64,000 bases of DNA from Chloroflexota bacterium (GTDB lineage Bacteria; Chloroflexota; Anaerolineae; Caldilineales; Caldilineaceae), in contig JAGWYN010000003.1 of the NCBI GenBank assembly GCA_018969295.1, positions 1 to 64,000 on the forward strand. The letters run 5' to 3'. A program made the translations under genes and the position numbers. How positions within the stretch are numbered: position 1 is the first letter of the stretch; every line of letters starts with the position of its first letter. The notes under the pieces were generated by a model that was not told the DNA's origin, did no database searches, and saw only the letters and a program-made list of their open reading frames with translations. Below are positions 29,396-39,483 of the stretch, in pieces.

Positions 29396-30367
29396 ATGTT
29401 GAAAAGTACGAGTGTCAAATCCTCCCCTGTCGAAACCAAACCGACGCGCGAGCCAGCCCAGCTTCGGCTGGCTGTCAACGACTATGTGATGCTGACCAAG
29501 CCGCGCATCATCCTGCTTTTGTTGGTCATCACCTTGGTCCCGATGTTTCTGGCTGGCCCTTCCGCACCCAGCGGCTGGCTGATCCTATGGACAATGGTCG
29601 GCGGTTTTTTGGCGGCGGGGGGGGCCAATGCCCTCAACCAGTTTGTCGACCGGGACATCGACCATGTGATGGTGCGCACGCGGCTACGCCCCCTGCCGGA
29701 TGGGCGCATGCGGCCAGCCCAGGTGCTCATCTTCGGCGGCCTGTTGGGGGCCGCCAGCTTCGGGATCTTGTGGTGGCAGGCCAACCTGCTGGCCGCAACG
29801 ATCGCATTGTCTGGCCTGCTCTTTTATGTCTTTGTCTACACGCTTCTGCTCAAACGGACGAGCACGCAGAACATCGTAGTTGGGGGGCTGGCTGGGGCGG
29901 TGCCTCCGCTGGTCGGCTGGGCGGCAGTCGCCAATGAGATTTCGCTGCTGCCCTTGTTGATGGTCGCCATCGTGTTTTATTGGACTCCACCCCATTTTTG
30001 GGCGCTGGCGCTGATGCGCCAGAAGGAGTACCGTTCTGCTGGGGTGCCGATGCTGCCGGTAGTCGTCGGGGAACGTGAGACCTACCGGCAAATCGTGCTC
30101 TATGCCGTGCTACTGCTGCTGGCCAGCATACTGCCGGTCTTTTTGTCGTTGCTAGGGCCCCTCTACCTGCTGCTGGCCCTGCTGCTCAACAGCATCTTTG
30201 TGTGGCAGGCCATTGACATCTGGCGCCGCCCGAGCAACACCTACATCTGGCGTCTTTACAAATTCAGCCTGCTTTTTTTGGCCCTGCTCTTTTTGGCAAT
30301 GGGGCTGGACCGCCTGTTTTACCACGTGCCGCCCGGTGCCATCGATTTTGTCTGGCGGCTCGGGTAG
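29396..30367 (+). CDS. ctaB: Heme O synthase (protoheme IX farnesyltransferase)
   Basis: 323 aa from ATG 29396, preceded by AAAGAG; an in-frame ATG at 29351 would add 15 residues without a ribosome site. UbiA-family prenyltransferase that farnesylates heme b, the first step to heme a. Motifs: MLTKPRIILLLLVI, ANALNQFVDRDIDHVMVRT (first Asp-rich motif, NxxxDRxID), YTLLLKRTSTQNIVVGGLAG and PPLVGWAA. Nine hydrophobic segments. Last gene of the oxidase cluster; the convergent ferredoxin stop is only 8 bp away. No ctaA (heme A synthase) gene is in the window. Confidence 0.95.
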   Translation: MLKSTSVKSSPVETKPTREPAQLRLAVNDYVMLTKPRIILLLLVITLVPMFLAGPSAPSGWLILWTMVGGFLAAGGANALNQFVDRDIDHVMVRTRLRPLPDGRMRPAQVLIFGGLLGAASFGILWWQANLLAATIALSGLLFYVFVYTLLLKRTSTQNIVVGGLAGAVPPLVGWAAVANEISLLPLLMVAIVFYWTPPHFWALALMRQKEYRSAGVPMLPVVVGERETYRQIVLYAVLLLLASILPVFLSLLGPLYLLLALLLNSIFVWQAIDIWRRPSNTYIWRLYKFSLLFLALLFLAMGLDRLFYHVPPGAIDFVWRLG

Positions 30368-30375
30368 CTGCAGGC

Positions 30376-30735
30376 TCAGGCAGGGTCGACCCAGACCGGT
30401 TCTGGCTGGAGTGTCGGGGCAGGCCGGGTGCCCGGATCCGGGCGTCCACTGCCTTCCAGCCGGCTGATGGCACGCACATGCATGTCCTGTTCGCACACAA
30501 TCTGGCAGGAAAGGCGCACCCCACTCAACCCGCGCTCCGCCAGTTTGCTTTTTTCTGCAGCCGTCATGGTGGTCGGTTCGCCCACCAAAAATTCTACCCG
30601 ACAGGTCGTGCAGCGGCTGTTGCCCCCGCACGCGTGCAGTTGGTCGACCCCGGCCTCGTCGACCAGCGCCAGCACCAGCCGTTTTCCTGCTGGGACGTCA
30701 AAAGTTCCATAATTTTCTACAGACAGTTTTGGCAT
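30376..30735 (-). CDS. [2Fe-2S] ferredoxin
   Basis: 119 aa from ATG 30735, with a GGGGGAG ribosome site. The cluster motif is C-x5-C-x2-C (ACGGNSRCTTCRVEF) with the fourth Cys in RLSCQI, and KRLVLALVDEAGVDQLHACGG resembles adrenodoxin/plant-type ferredoxins. A proline-rich tail (GSGRPDPGTRPAPTLQPEP) follows the domain. It is transcribed divergently from the MFS gene and convergently with ctaB. Electron partners unknown. Upstream in-frame extension to 30858 lacks a plausible ribosome site. Confidence 0.9.
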   Translation of the reverse strand: MPKLSVENYGTFDVPAGKRLVLALVDEAGVDQLHACGGNSRCTTCRVEFLVGEPTTMTAAEKSKLAERGLSGVRLSCQIVCEQDMHVRAISRLEGSGRPDPGTRPAPTLQPEPVWVDPA

Positions 30736-30820
30736 CGTACTCCCCCTTTGACTCAGGCCAGACAGCCGCAGACCCCATGCAGGCTGGCCAGGTTGAATTT
30801 CCAATATACATCTTGTATCT

Positions 30821-30851
30821 TTGACCGAATTGGGCTCGATCGTTGTATGAT
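30821..30851 (+). promoter_or_regulatory. Candidate promoter for the MFS gene
   Basis: TTGACC (5/6) at 30821-30826 and TATGAT (5/6) at 30846-30851, spacing 19 bp, slightly long. The predicted transcript would start near 30858, 65 nt before the MFS ATG. Confidence 0.35.
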
Positions 30852-30922
30852 TGTTCACATTTGGCCAGCAATTCGCACAGATTCAGGTTGGACACGCAGG
30901 CTGAAAAAATAGGAAACACCGA

Positions 30923-32251
30923 ATGAAGCGACCGACACAGCAGCTGCGTCCTGCGGGGATGGCTGCCTTCAGCTGGATCTGGGCTGGCCAGTTTGTCTCT
31001 CTCCTGGCCTCAGCGATGACACGCTTCGCCCTGACCATCTGGGCCTTCCAAGAAACTGGACAGGCCACGGCGCTGGCGCTGGTCGGTTTTTTTGCCTTTG
31101 CCCCGACCGTTCTTTTCAGCCCGCTGGCCGGTGCGCTGGTCGACCGCTGGAACCGCAAACTGGTTCTGATCCTGAGCGACCTGGCCGCCGGGCTGGCCAC
31201 TGTCGCGCTCCTGCTGCTTTACAACGCCGGCGAACTTCAAATCTGGCATCTGTACGTCGCCAATGCCTTTGCCGGTACCTTCGAGGCCTTTCAATTCCCA
31301 GCCTTTTCAGCGGCCATGAGCCTGATGGTCCCTCAACAGCACTACGGCCGCGCCAATGGGCTGGTTGCGCTCACCGAGGCGGCAACCGGAGTTGCAGCGC
31401 CGCTGCTGGCCGGTCTCCTCCTGGCCTGGATCGGGCTCCATGGGGTGCTGGCGATCGACGTCGTCACATTCGTGCTGGCGGTCGCCGTCGTGTTGCTGGT
31501 GACAGTGCCCCAGCCCCAGCGTTCAGAGGAGGGCAGGGCTGCGGCGGGCGGGCTGTGGGCAGAGTCCTTCTACGGCTTTCGCTACATCTGGGAGCGCAAG
31601 GGGCTGCTGGGGGTGCAGCTCACATTTGCCATCAGCAATTTTTTCAGCTCGTCGGCGATGGTGCTGGTGGCTCCGCTGGTGCTGGCCCGCACGCAAAACA
31701 GTGAACTGCAGCTGGGTACCGTACAATCGGCGTTGGGGCTTGGCGGGTTGGCAGGCGGGCTGCTGATGTCGGTCTGGGGCGGGCCCAAACGACGGATTCA
31801 CGGCGTGCTGCTCGGGTTTATCGGCAGCAGCCTGCTGGGCATTGTGCCACTTGGGCTCGGCCAGGGACTCTGGATCTGGGCCGCCGGGGCGTTTCTGGCC
31901 GCCTTTTTTATCCCGCTGATCAATGGCTCCAACCAGGCGCTCTGGCAAGCCAAGGTAGCACCCGACGTGCAAGGGCGGGTCTTTGCAGCGCGCCGGCTGA
32001 TCGCCCAGCTCAGCGGCCCGCCGGGCCTTTTGCTGGCGGGCCTGCTGGCCGACTCTGTCTTTGAGCCCGCCATGCAGGGGAGACTCGGCGAACTGCTGGG
32101 CCCCCTGTTTGGCACCGGGCCCGGCGCCGGTATCGGGCTCCTGGTCGTCCTGGCGGGGCTGCTGGGGATCTCTGCCGGAGCTGTCGGCTATGCCATCCCG
32201 GCGATCCGTCGAGTAGACGACCTGCCTGACCACAACCAGGCTTTCCCCTGA
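30923..32251 (+). CDS. Major facilitator superfamily transporter (MFS_3/EntS-like)
   Basis: 442 aa with about twelve membrane helices. Loop 2-3 has the MFS motif A-like LAGALVDRWNRKLVLILSDL, and FWIWAGQFVSLLAS-type start plus FEAFQFPAFSAAMSLMVPQQHYGRANGL are characteristic of the MFS_3 branch containing the enterobactin exporter EntS and macrolide efflux proteins. It is monocistronic or leads into the DUF368 gene 40 bp downstream. Substrate unknown; small-molecule export is the family expectation. Confidence 0.85.
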   Translation: MKRPTQQLRPAGMAAFSWIWAGQFVSLLASAMTRFALTIWAFQETGQATALALVGFFAFAPTVLFSPLAGALVDRWNRKLVLILSDLAAGLATVALLLLYNAGELQIWHLYVANAFAGTFEAFQFPAFSAAMSLMVPQQHYGRANGLVALTEAATGVAAPLLAGLLLAWIGLHGVLAIDVVTFVLAVAVVLLVTVPQPQRSEEGRAAAGGLWAESFYGFRYIWERKGLLGVQLTFAISNFFSSSAMVLVAPLVLARTQNSELQLGTVQSALGLGGLAGGLLMSVWGGPKRRIHGVLLGFIGSSLLGIVPLGLGQGLWIWAAGAFLAAFFIPLINGSNQALWQAKVAPDVQGRVFAARRLIAQLSGPPGLLLAGLLADSVFEPAMQGRLGELLGPLFGTGPGAGIGLLVVLAGLLGISAGAVGYAIPAIRRVDDLPDHNQAFP

Positions 32252-32291
32252 CCCAGCTTTTCGGAAAAAAATGCAACCAAGAAAGGATTTT

Positions 32292-33263
32292 ATGAGACAA
32301 CAACCGTCTGTCCTCCCCGATTTCATCAAGCAGCGCACCCACCCGCGCGACTATCTGAGCATCCTGCTGGCCGGTCTGGCCATGGGGAGCGCCGATGTCG
32401 TGCCTGGGGTCTCAGGAGGGACGATCGCCTTTATCGTCGGCATCTACGAGGAGCTGCTCGGCAGCATCCGCATGGTGGGCCGGCCCGTGGTCTGGCGGGC
32501 ACTGCTGCAGCTGCGTTGGAGAGAGGCCTTTCGCCTGATCAACCTGCCTTTTCTGGCGGCGCTGGTAAGCGGAATCCTCGTTGCGATCGTGGCGCTCGCC
32601 CCGGGCATCGAATGGATGCTGGTGAACCAGCCGGTGTTGATCTGGAGTTTCTTCTTCGGGCTGGTGGTGGCCTCGATCGCGCTGGTCGTGCCGAGGGTCA
32701 AACAATGGGCGGCCAGCCGGTGGGTGGCGCTGCTGCTGGGAACCGTGGGGGCCTACTGGCTGGTCGGCCTGGTGCCGGTCCAGACACCTGACGACTGGTG
32801 GTTTTTGATCTTCAGCGGGGCTGTGGCGATCTGTGCGATGATCCTGCCAGGAATTTCGGGGTCATTCATTCTGGTGCTGCTGGGCAAGTATCAATTTTTT
32901 ATCAACGCCATCAACACTCGCGACCTGGTCAGCCTGGCCTTGGGGGGAATCGGGATCGTGGTGGGACTGGTCAGTTTTGCACAGATCCTGACCTGGCTCT
33001 TTCGCCGCTACCACGATCTCACCGTGGCTGCCTTGATCGGGCTGATGATCGGCAGCCTGCGCAAGGTCTGGCCCTGGAAAGAGGTGGTCGAGACGATGGT
33101 GGATCGGCACGGGGATGTGGTGCCGTTGGTCGAGCGCAATTTGCTGCCCAGCGTCTCGCTCAACGGCAGCGTGAATCCCGAGGTGCTCTGGGCTGTGGGT
33201 GCGGCCCTGCTCGGGATCGTCGTGCTCTTCGGCGTCGAATGGATCGCCACCCGACGCCGCTGA
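32292..33263 (+). CDS. DUF368 polyprenyl-phosphate transporter (PopT family)
   Basis: 323 aa from ATG 32292, which has AAGAAAGGA five bases upstream; an ATG at 32271 is in frame but lies inside that ribosome site. Motif AGLAMGSADVVPGVSGGTIAF near the N-terminus and its internal repeat AMILPGISGSFILVLLGKYQFF are diagnostic of DUF368. Members called PopT recycle undecaprenyl phosphate across the membrane for cell-wall synthesis (published family knowledge). Eight or more helices. Ends before a 38-bp palindrome shared with convergent metK. Confidence 0.9.
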   Translation: MRQQPSVLPDFIKQRTHPRDYLSILLAGLAMGSADVVPGVSGGTIAFIVGIYEELLGSIRMVGRPVVWRALLQLRWREAFRLINLPFLAALVSGILVAIVALAPGIEWMLVNQPVLIWSFFFGLVVASIALVVPRVKQWAASRWVALLLGTVGAYWLVGLVPVQTPDDWWFLIFSGAVAICAMILPGISGSFILVLLGKYQFFINAINTRDLVSLALGGIGIVVGLVSFAQILTWLFRRYHDLTVAALIGLMIGSLRKVWPWKEVVETMVDRHGDVVPLVERNLLPSVSLNGSVNPEVLWAVGAALLGIVVLFGVEWIATRRR

Positions 33264-33281
33264 ACTGAACGGCAAGCACAG

Positions 33282-33319
33282 GGGTGCGTTTGGGGGGAGA
33301 TCTCCCCCCAAACGCACCC
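33282..33319. terminator. 38-bp perfect palindrome, bidirectional terminator between DUF368 gene and metK
   Basis: Arm GGGTGCGTTTGGGGGGAGA is followed directly by its exact complement, with GATC at the centre. It lies midway between the stop of the plus-strand DUF368 gene (33263) and the stop of minus-strand metK (33331). Very stable stem with no downstream T-run; its symmetric position supports termination of both transcripts. Confidence 0.75.
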
Positions 33320-33330
33320 ACAAGGCCAGT

Positions 33331-34551
33331 TCAGCTCCCCAACCCTGCCGCAGCGCGCAGCGCGTCGGCGTGGCCTGTCTCCTCCCAGGGCAACTGAATG
33401 TCGTCGCGGCCAAAGTGGCCGTAGGCGGCTGTCTGCCGGTAGATGGGCCGCCGCAGGTTGAGATCCCGGATGATGGCACCCGGGCGCAGATCGAAATGCT
33501 GTTCGATCAGCTTGCCGATCTGCGCGTCGGCAATCCGACCGGTGCCAAAGGTTTCAACGTTGATGCTCAGCGGATGGGCCACACCGATGGCGTAGGCCAG
33601 TTGGATTTCACAACGCTGGGCCAGGCCCGCAGCCACGATGTTCTTGGCCACCCAGCGGGCCGCGTAGGCGGCGCTGCGGTCGACTTTGGTGCAGTCCTTG
33701 CCAGAAAAAGCGCCCCCCCCATGGCGGCCCATCCCCCCGTAGCTGTCGACGATAATTTTACGGCCGGTCAGCCCGGCGTCCCCCATCGGCCCGCCCACGA
33801 CAAAACGACCGGTCGGATTGGTGTAGATGATCAGGTCGCGGTCGACCAACGCTGCAGGCAAGACCGGGTCGATCACATGTTCGATCAACGCCTGACGGAT
33901 CGCAGTCTGGGTGATCTCGGGGTCGTGCTGCGTGCTGATCAGCACGGTATGAATACGCTTGGGTTTGCCGTAGGCATATTCGACAGTGACCTGTGTCTTG
34001 CCGTCGGGGCGCAGCCAGGGCAGGATGGCCTGTTTGCGCACTTCGCTCAGCCGCCGGGCCAGCTTGTGCGCCAGGTAAATCGGCATCGGCATCAAGGTGG
34101 GCGTCTCGTCGCAGGCAAACCCAAACATCATCCCCTGGTCGCCGGCACCAACCCCCTCAATGGCGTCCCGCTTCGAGTCCATCGAACCGCTCTTGAATTC
34201 CTGGGCCTGATCGACCCCCAGCGCGATGTCCGGGCTTTGTGCGGCGATTGCAATTTGTACACCGCAGGTGTTGCCGTCAAACCCCTTGTCGCTGTGGTCG
34301 AAGCCGATCTCCTTGACGACCTGCCGAACCAGGTCGTCGTAGTTGACCAGGGCATGGGTCGTAATTTCTCCCAGACAGATCACAAAGCCTGTTTTGATGG
34401 CCGTCTCACAGGCCACACGCGCCTGGGGGTCCTGGGCAAAAATTGCGTCGAGTACAGCGTCGCTGATCTGGTCGCACATCTTGTCCGGGTGACCTTCGGT
34501 CACGGACTCACTTGTAAACAAAAGGCTGGGCGATGTCATAAATGTCGTCAT
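33331..34551 (-). CDS. metK: S-adenosylmethionine synthetase
   Basis: 406 aa. Forms SAM from methionine and ATP. Signatures: FTSESVTEGHPDKMCDQISD, the ATP-binding GAGDQGMMFGFACDETP and the phosphate loop GGGAFSGKDCTKVDRSAAY. The ATG at 34551 is placed seven bases after GGAGAA. Last gene of the SAM-cycle operon, 20 bp after ahcY; it ends at the bidirectional palindrome. Length and motifs are standard. Confidence 0.97.
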   Translation of the reverse strand: MTTFMTSPSLLFTSESVTEGHPDKMCDQISDAVLDAIFAQDPQARVACETAIKTGFVICLGEITTHALVNYDDLVRQVVKEIGFDHSDKGFDGNTCGVQIAIAAQSPDIALGVDQAQEFKSGSMDSKRDAIEGVGAGDQGMMFGFACDETPTLMPMPIYLAHKLARRLSEVRKQAILPWLRPDGKTQVTVEYAYGKPKRIHTVLISTQHDPEITQTAIRQALIEHVIDPVLPAALVDRDLIIYTNPTGRFVVGGPMGDAGLTGRKIIVDSYGGMGRHGGGAFSGKDCTKVDRSAAYAARWVAKNIVAAGLAQRCEIQLAYAIGVAHPLSINVETFGTGRIADAQIGKLIEQHFDLRPGAIIRDLNLRRPIYRQTAAYGHFGRDDIQLPWEETGHADALRAAAGLGS

Positions 34552-34571
34552 GGGTTGGTTCTCCGTTGATT

Positions 34572-35855
<1,284 letters not shown>

Positions 35856-35916
35856 CGTTTTTCTCCGTAACTAAATAAAAAAGACAGCAGCATGGAGGCA
35901 CTCCACATTCGGAGCG

Positions 35917-36765
35917 CTACAGTCCACCACACCGGCTGTCTATGCCAACAAAGTCACCCTGCGGTCTACGCAGAGTCGCCAGCCCTTCAAAATAGCCACA
36001 GTGGGTGGCGAAGCCGCTGCGGCGATAGATTCGCTCCGCTGCACGGTTGCGCTGATCCACATTGAGCACGATTGTCGTGATGCAGCTCGCCCGCAGCTGC
36101 GCAATCAGCAGTCCCAGAAGCGCTGGCGCCAGCCCCTGGCCGCGACAGTCGGGTCGCGTGTAAAAATTGCCGAGCGCACAGATCGAATGCTGGGGGTCGA
36201 CGACATGCGTCCCCCCGATCGCCGCCAGCCTGCCGTCCGCATCCACCGCTGCATAAAAAGGCCCCAGCTCCAGCTGGTGGGCAGCAAATGCATCCGGTGT
36301 AAAAGGACCACCGTGCGCAAACAGCGCTTCGACCGCAGGGAGATCGACCTGCTTCAGCGGGCGAAAGTGGTAGCCCGCCGGCAGCGCTCCAACTGGCTGC
36401 GGGCCGACCAGCACCATTCGCCACATTGGCCGCAGCTCGCCCCACTCGCAATGCAACGCCATCGATGGCAGATGCTCAGGCAGGACACTCAGGTAGACTG
36501 CGTCGGGCAACCCCTGTCCTTCCAACGCAGCCGCAACCCCCGCCGAGGAGCCGGCGGCAAAGAGCACAGGCGGCGCCAGGCCGTCGAAGAGCAGCACGAC
36601 GCCAGCTTCCTCCTCCTGCGCGGAGAGCAGCCAGCGGCAGTAAGGAGCCAGCTGAGGCTGCTGGTCCGCCAGCGCATAGGCGGACCAGACCGGGTCTGCA
36701 CACAAAATCGACATACGCCGAGAAACCTCCGCAGCATCTTCTGCTGCAGCCGCCCTCCCGCTCAT
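35917..36765 (-). CDS. GNAT-family N-acetyltransferase
   Basis: 282 aa. The C-terminal half has acetyl-CoA motif A, NFYTRPDCRGQGLAPALLGLL (R/QxxGxG), and the LNVDQRNRAAERIYRRSGF motif B. The N-terminal half (about 1-130) is a divergent second GNAT-like or cap domain. Its ATG overlaps the stop of the adenosine-kinase gene by four bases. Substrate unknown; being embedded in the SAM operon suggests, but does not show, a link to methionine or nucleoside metabolism. Confidence 0.85.
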   Translation of the reverse strand: MSGRAAAAEDAAEVSRRMSILCADPVWSAYALADQQPQLAPYCRWLLSAQEEEAGVVLLFDGLAPPVLFAAGSSAGVAAALEGQGLPDAVYLSVLPEHLPSMALHCEWGELRPMWRMVLVGPQPVGALPAGYHFRPLKQVDLPAVEALFAHGGPFTPDAFAAHQLELGPFYAAVDADGRLAAIGGTHVVDPQHSICALGNFYTRPDCRGQGLAPALLGLLIAQLRASCITTIVLNVDQRNRAAERIYRRSGFATHCGYFEGLATLRRPQGDFVGIDSRCGGL

Positions 36766-37757
36766 CGTCCTGTGTACACAGAGGAGGCCGACAGAGGGGA
36801 AACAAAGAGCGCCTGCAGACAGGACTCCTGCCCATAATTCTCCGTGTAGCGCTCTACGAATTCTTCAGGGGTAAACCGATGCGTGGTGGTCCCCCGCTGT
36901 TCCAGGGCATAGGCGCCGCAGAGGGACGCCACCCGTCCGGCTACCTCCCAAGGAAGCGCTGCCAGCAGAGCTGCAAAAAGCCCACCCCGGTACGCGTCGC
37001 CGGCGCCGGTCGGGTCGACCGCACGTTCGACATGCGCGGCGGGCACCTCCAACAGGGTCTCTTCGACATAGATACGGCTGCCCTCCTTGCCAAGTGTGTT
37101 GACCAGAACCCTCACCTCAGAGCGCAGCTGATCCAGCGACCATCCGGTTTTGTTGAGGATCATCGCCAACTCATATTCGTTGCAGAGCAGGTAGGTAGCC
37201 CCTGGGATGCTCTCCAGCAGATCTGCGCCGCTCAGCCGGGCGATCTGCTGGCTGGGGTCGTAGCCATAGGGGATTCCCAGCCGACGGCACTCCTGGGTGT
37301 AGGCCAGCATCGCCCCGGGGTCGTTGGGGCTGACCAGCACAGCCTGAGCGTCGTGCAGACCGCGAGCGGCCAGGCTGTAGTTGCGGGCATGCGCCATGGC
37401 CCCGGTGTAGAAGATGGCAATTTGGTTGTGTTCCTGGTCACTGCCGACAAAAAACGAAGCCGTAAATTCATCGGGGATCTCCACGACGTGGTCGGTGCGC
37501 AGCCCGTGCGTTTCCATCCAGCGTCGATAGTCGCCAAAATCCTGGCCAACTGTCGCCAGCACGACCGGGTCAGCACCAAGCAGTTTCATGGTGTAGGCAA
37601 TATTGGCCGCCACACCGCCCCGTTCTTTGCGCATCGACTCGGCCAGAAAGCTCAGGCTGATCTTGTCAAGCTGGTCAGGCAGAATCTGCTCGCGGTACAA
37701 CCCAGGGTAAAACATCAGATAGTCGTAGGCCACCGAACCTGTGATCACAAAAGACAT
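36762..37757 (-). CDS. PfkB-family carbohydrate kinase, probably adenosine kinase
   Basis: 331 aa. The N-terminal ITGSVAYDYLMFYPG and GGVAANIAYTMKLLGADP (PfkB signature 1 region), and the C-terminal VDPTGAGDAYRGGLFAALL with the catalytic Asp in GAGD, identify a ribokinase/PfkB enzyme. The N-terminal form and the neighbouring ahcY point to adenosine kinase, which would convert the adenosine released by AhcY to AMP and pull SAH hydrolysis forward. Substrate assignment is by context and resemblance. Starts 11 bp after the LOG gene; overlaps the GNAT gene by 4 bp. Confidence 0.8.
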   Translation of the reverse strand: MSFVITGSVAYDYLMFYPGLYREQILPDQLDKISLSFLAESMRKERGGVAANIAYTMKLLGADPVVLATVGQDFGDYRRWMETHGLRTDHVVEIPDEFTASFFVGSDQEHNQIAIFYTGAMAHARNYSLAARGLHDAQAVLVSPNDPGAMLAYTQECRRLGIPYGYDPSQQIARLSGADLLESIPGATYLLCNEYELAMILNKTGWSLDQLRSEVRVLVNTLGKEGSRIYVEETLLEVPAAHVERAVDPTGAGDAYRGGLFAALLAALPWEVAGRVASLCGAYALEQRGTTTHRFTPEEFVERYTENYGQESCLQALFVSPLSASSVYTGR

Positions 37758-37768
37758 ATTTTTCTCCT

Positions 37769-38368
37769 TTATCCTAAACGGTCTCCGTTCCCAGGGAAAG
37801 AGATGACCCCTTTGGGAGGTTCGTGAAAGGCCAGCCGTTCCAGCAGGGTGGAGGCATCCTCGCTGACAATGAAAAGCTGGCGATGCAGCGGCCGCACAAA
37901 CCCTTCTTTGACCGCCTGGTCGACCCAGAGCAGCAGTGGGTCAAAATAGTTGTTGACATTGTAGATGCCGATCGGCTTGCGCTGGATCCCGAGCTGTCCC
38001 CAGGTGAGGGTCTCAAAGAGCTCGTCGAGTGTGCCGTAACCGCCGGGCATCGCAACAAACGCATCGGCCTCGCGCGCCATCCGCGCTTTGCGTTCGTGCA
38101 TGCTGTCCACCACGACGGTCTCACCGATCGGTTCGCCGGCCACCTCGCGTGGGGCCAACACCCCTGGGATGACGCCGAGCACGTCGCCGCCGCGGTCAAA
38201 GACCGTGCGGGCCAGCACCCCCATCAGGCCGACGCTGCCGGCCCCATAGACCAGACGCAGCCCCCGCCGCACCAGCTCTCGCCCCAGCGTTTCGGCAGCC
38301 TGCCGGTAGACAGCCTTGGTGCCCAGGCTCGACCCGCAGTAGACACAGACCGTGCGCAGCTGATTCAT
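37769..38368 (-). CDS. LOG/TIGR00730-family nucleotide phosphoribohydrolase
   Basis: 199 aa. Rossmann-like protein with VYCGSSLGTKAVYRQAAETLG, LVYGAGSVGLMG, and the active-site motifs ERKARMAREADAFVAMPGGYGTLDELFE (PGGxGTxxE). LOG enzymes cleave nucleoside 5'-monophosphates, classically cytokinin ribotides and AMP, to base plus ribose 5-phosphate. Here, next to a putative adenosine kinase, AMP would be a sensible substrate (inference). Its ATG overlaps the mtnA stop by four bases. Confidence 0.88.
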   Translation of the reverse strand: MNQLRTVCVYCGSSLGTKAVYRQAAETLGRELVRRGLRLVYGAGSVGLMGVLARTVFDRGGDVLGVIPGVLAPREVAGEPIGETVVVDSMHERKARMAREADAFVAMPGGYGTLDELFETLTWGQLGIQRKPIGIYNVNNYFDPLLLWVDQAVKEGFVRPLHRQLFIVSEDASTLLERLAFHEPPKGVISFPGNGDRLG

Positions 38369-39483
38369 TGCGCAACGCCTCCTCCCCCCGGCGCATCTCT
38401 GCGCTGGCGACGCTGTTCGCCAATGCGCACCTCTGCGGCGGCCTTGGCCCGGCGCAGGCTGACATCAAAGGGTGGATAGCAGACCCCCTCTTCGGTCACA
38501 ATGGCCGTCAGATAACGGTGAGGCGTCACGTCAAAGGCAGGGTTGTAGACCGGCACATCGTCGGGGGCAATCGCAACCCCATCGATGTGCGTGACCTCTT
38601 CGCTGCTGCGCTCCTCGATCGGGATCTGATCCCCGTCGGCCAGGGCCAGGTCCACCGTGCTGGTCGGCACCACTGCATAGACTGGAATCCGGTTCTCGCA
38701 CGCCACAACCGCCAGCTTGTAGGTCCCAATCTTGTTGGCCACATCCCCATTGGCTGCAACCCGGTCTGCTCCGAAAAGCACAGCATCTACCTGACCGGTG
38801 CGCATCAGATGGCCGGCACTGTTGTCAGCGATCAGATGCATCGGGATGCCAGCCCGCAGCAACTCCCACGCGGTCAGCCGGGCCCCTTGCAGGCGAGGTC
38901 GAGTCTCATCGACCCAGACATGGACGCGCTTGCCCTGCTCGGCACAGGCGTAGACCACCCCCAGCGCAGTGCCAAAGTCGACCGTGGCCAGCGCCCCCGT
39001 GTTGCAATGGTGCAGCAGATTGGCACCGTCGGCGATCAAGGCGGCCCCATGAAACCCCATGCGCCGGTTGATGGCCACATCTTCTTCGGCGATGGCGTCT
39101 GCTTCATCCAGCAGAAGCCTTTGCAGCGCAGCCACCGATAAGTCAGCCGCCTGCACGGCGGCGTCCAGCATGCGCGCCGTGGCCCAGCTGAGGTTGACCG
39201 CGGTCGGCCTTGCATCGTCCAGCAAGACCTTGGCCCGGCGCAGATCCGCAAGCAGCCCGGCGGTGTCGTGCGCCGGGCTGCTGTGCGCAGCCAGCACCAT
39301 CGCATACGCGCCCGCCGCTCCGATCGCCGGAGCCCCCCGCACCACCATCGTCTGGATCGCCTCAGCGACCGCTGCGACAGTTGCATAGCCTTTCACCGCA
39401 AATGTCCCTGGCAACAACCGCTGATCGATCAGCATGACCTGCCAGTTTTCCCAAAAGACTGCCCGTACCGATTGGTTTGTCAT
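38365..39483 (-). CDS. mtnA: S-methyl-5-thioribose-1-phosphate isomerase
   Basis: 372 aa. Isomerises methylthioribose-1-P to methylthioribulose-1-P in methionine salvage. Motifs: TMVVRGAPAIGAAGAYAM, the catalytic Cys in LLHHCNTGALATVDFGTALG, WVDETRPRLQGARLTAWEL, and the catalytic Asp in VLFGADRVAANGDVANKIGTY. The start at 39483 lies just after AGGGTGG. First gene of the SAM-cycle operon and preceded by a long structured leader with a terminator. Other salvage genes (mtnB/C/D/K) are not in the window. Confidence 0.95.
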   Translation of the reverse strand: MTNQSVRAVFWENWQVMLIDQRLLPGTFAVKGYATVAAVAEAIQTMVVRGAPAIGAAGAYAMVLAAHSSPAHDTAGLLADLRRAKVLLDDARPTAVNLSWATARMLDAAVQAADLSVAALQRLLLDEADAIAEEDVAINRRMGFHGAALIADGANLLHHCNTGALATVDFGTALGVVYACAEQGKRVHVWVDETRPRLQGARLTAWELLRAGIPMHLIADNSAGHLMRTGQVDAVLFGADRVAANGDVANKIGTYKLAVVACENRIPVYAVVPTSTVDLALADGDQIPIEERSSEEVTHIDGVAIAPDDVPVYNPAFDVTPHRYLTAIVTEEGVCYPPFDVSLRRAKAAAEVRIGEQRRQRRDAPGGGGVAQ

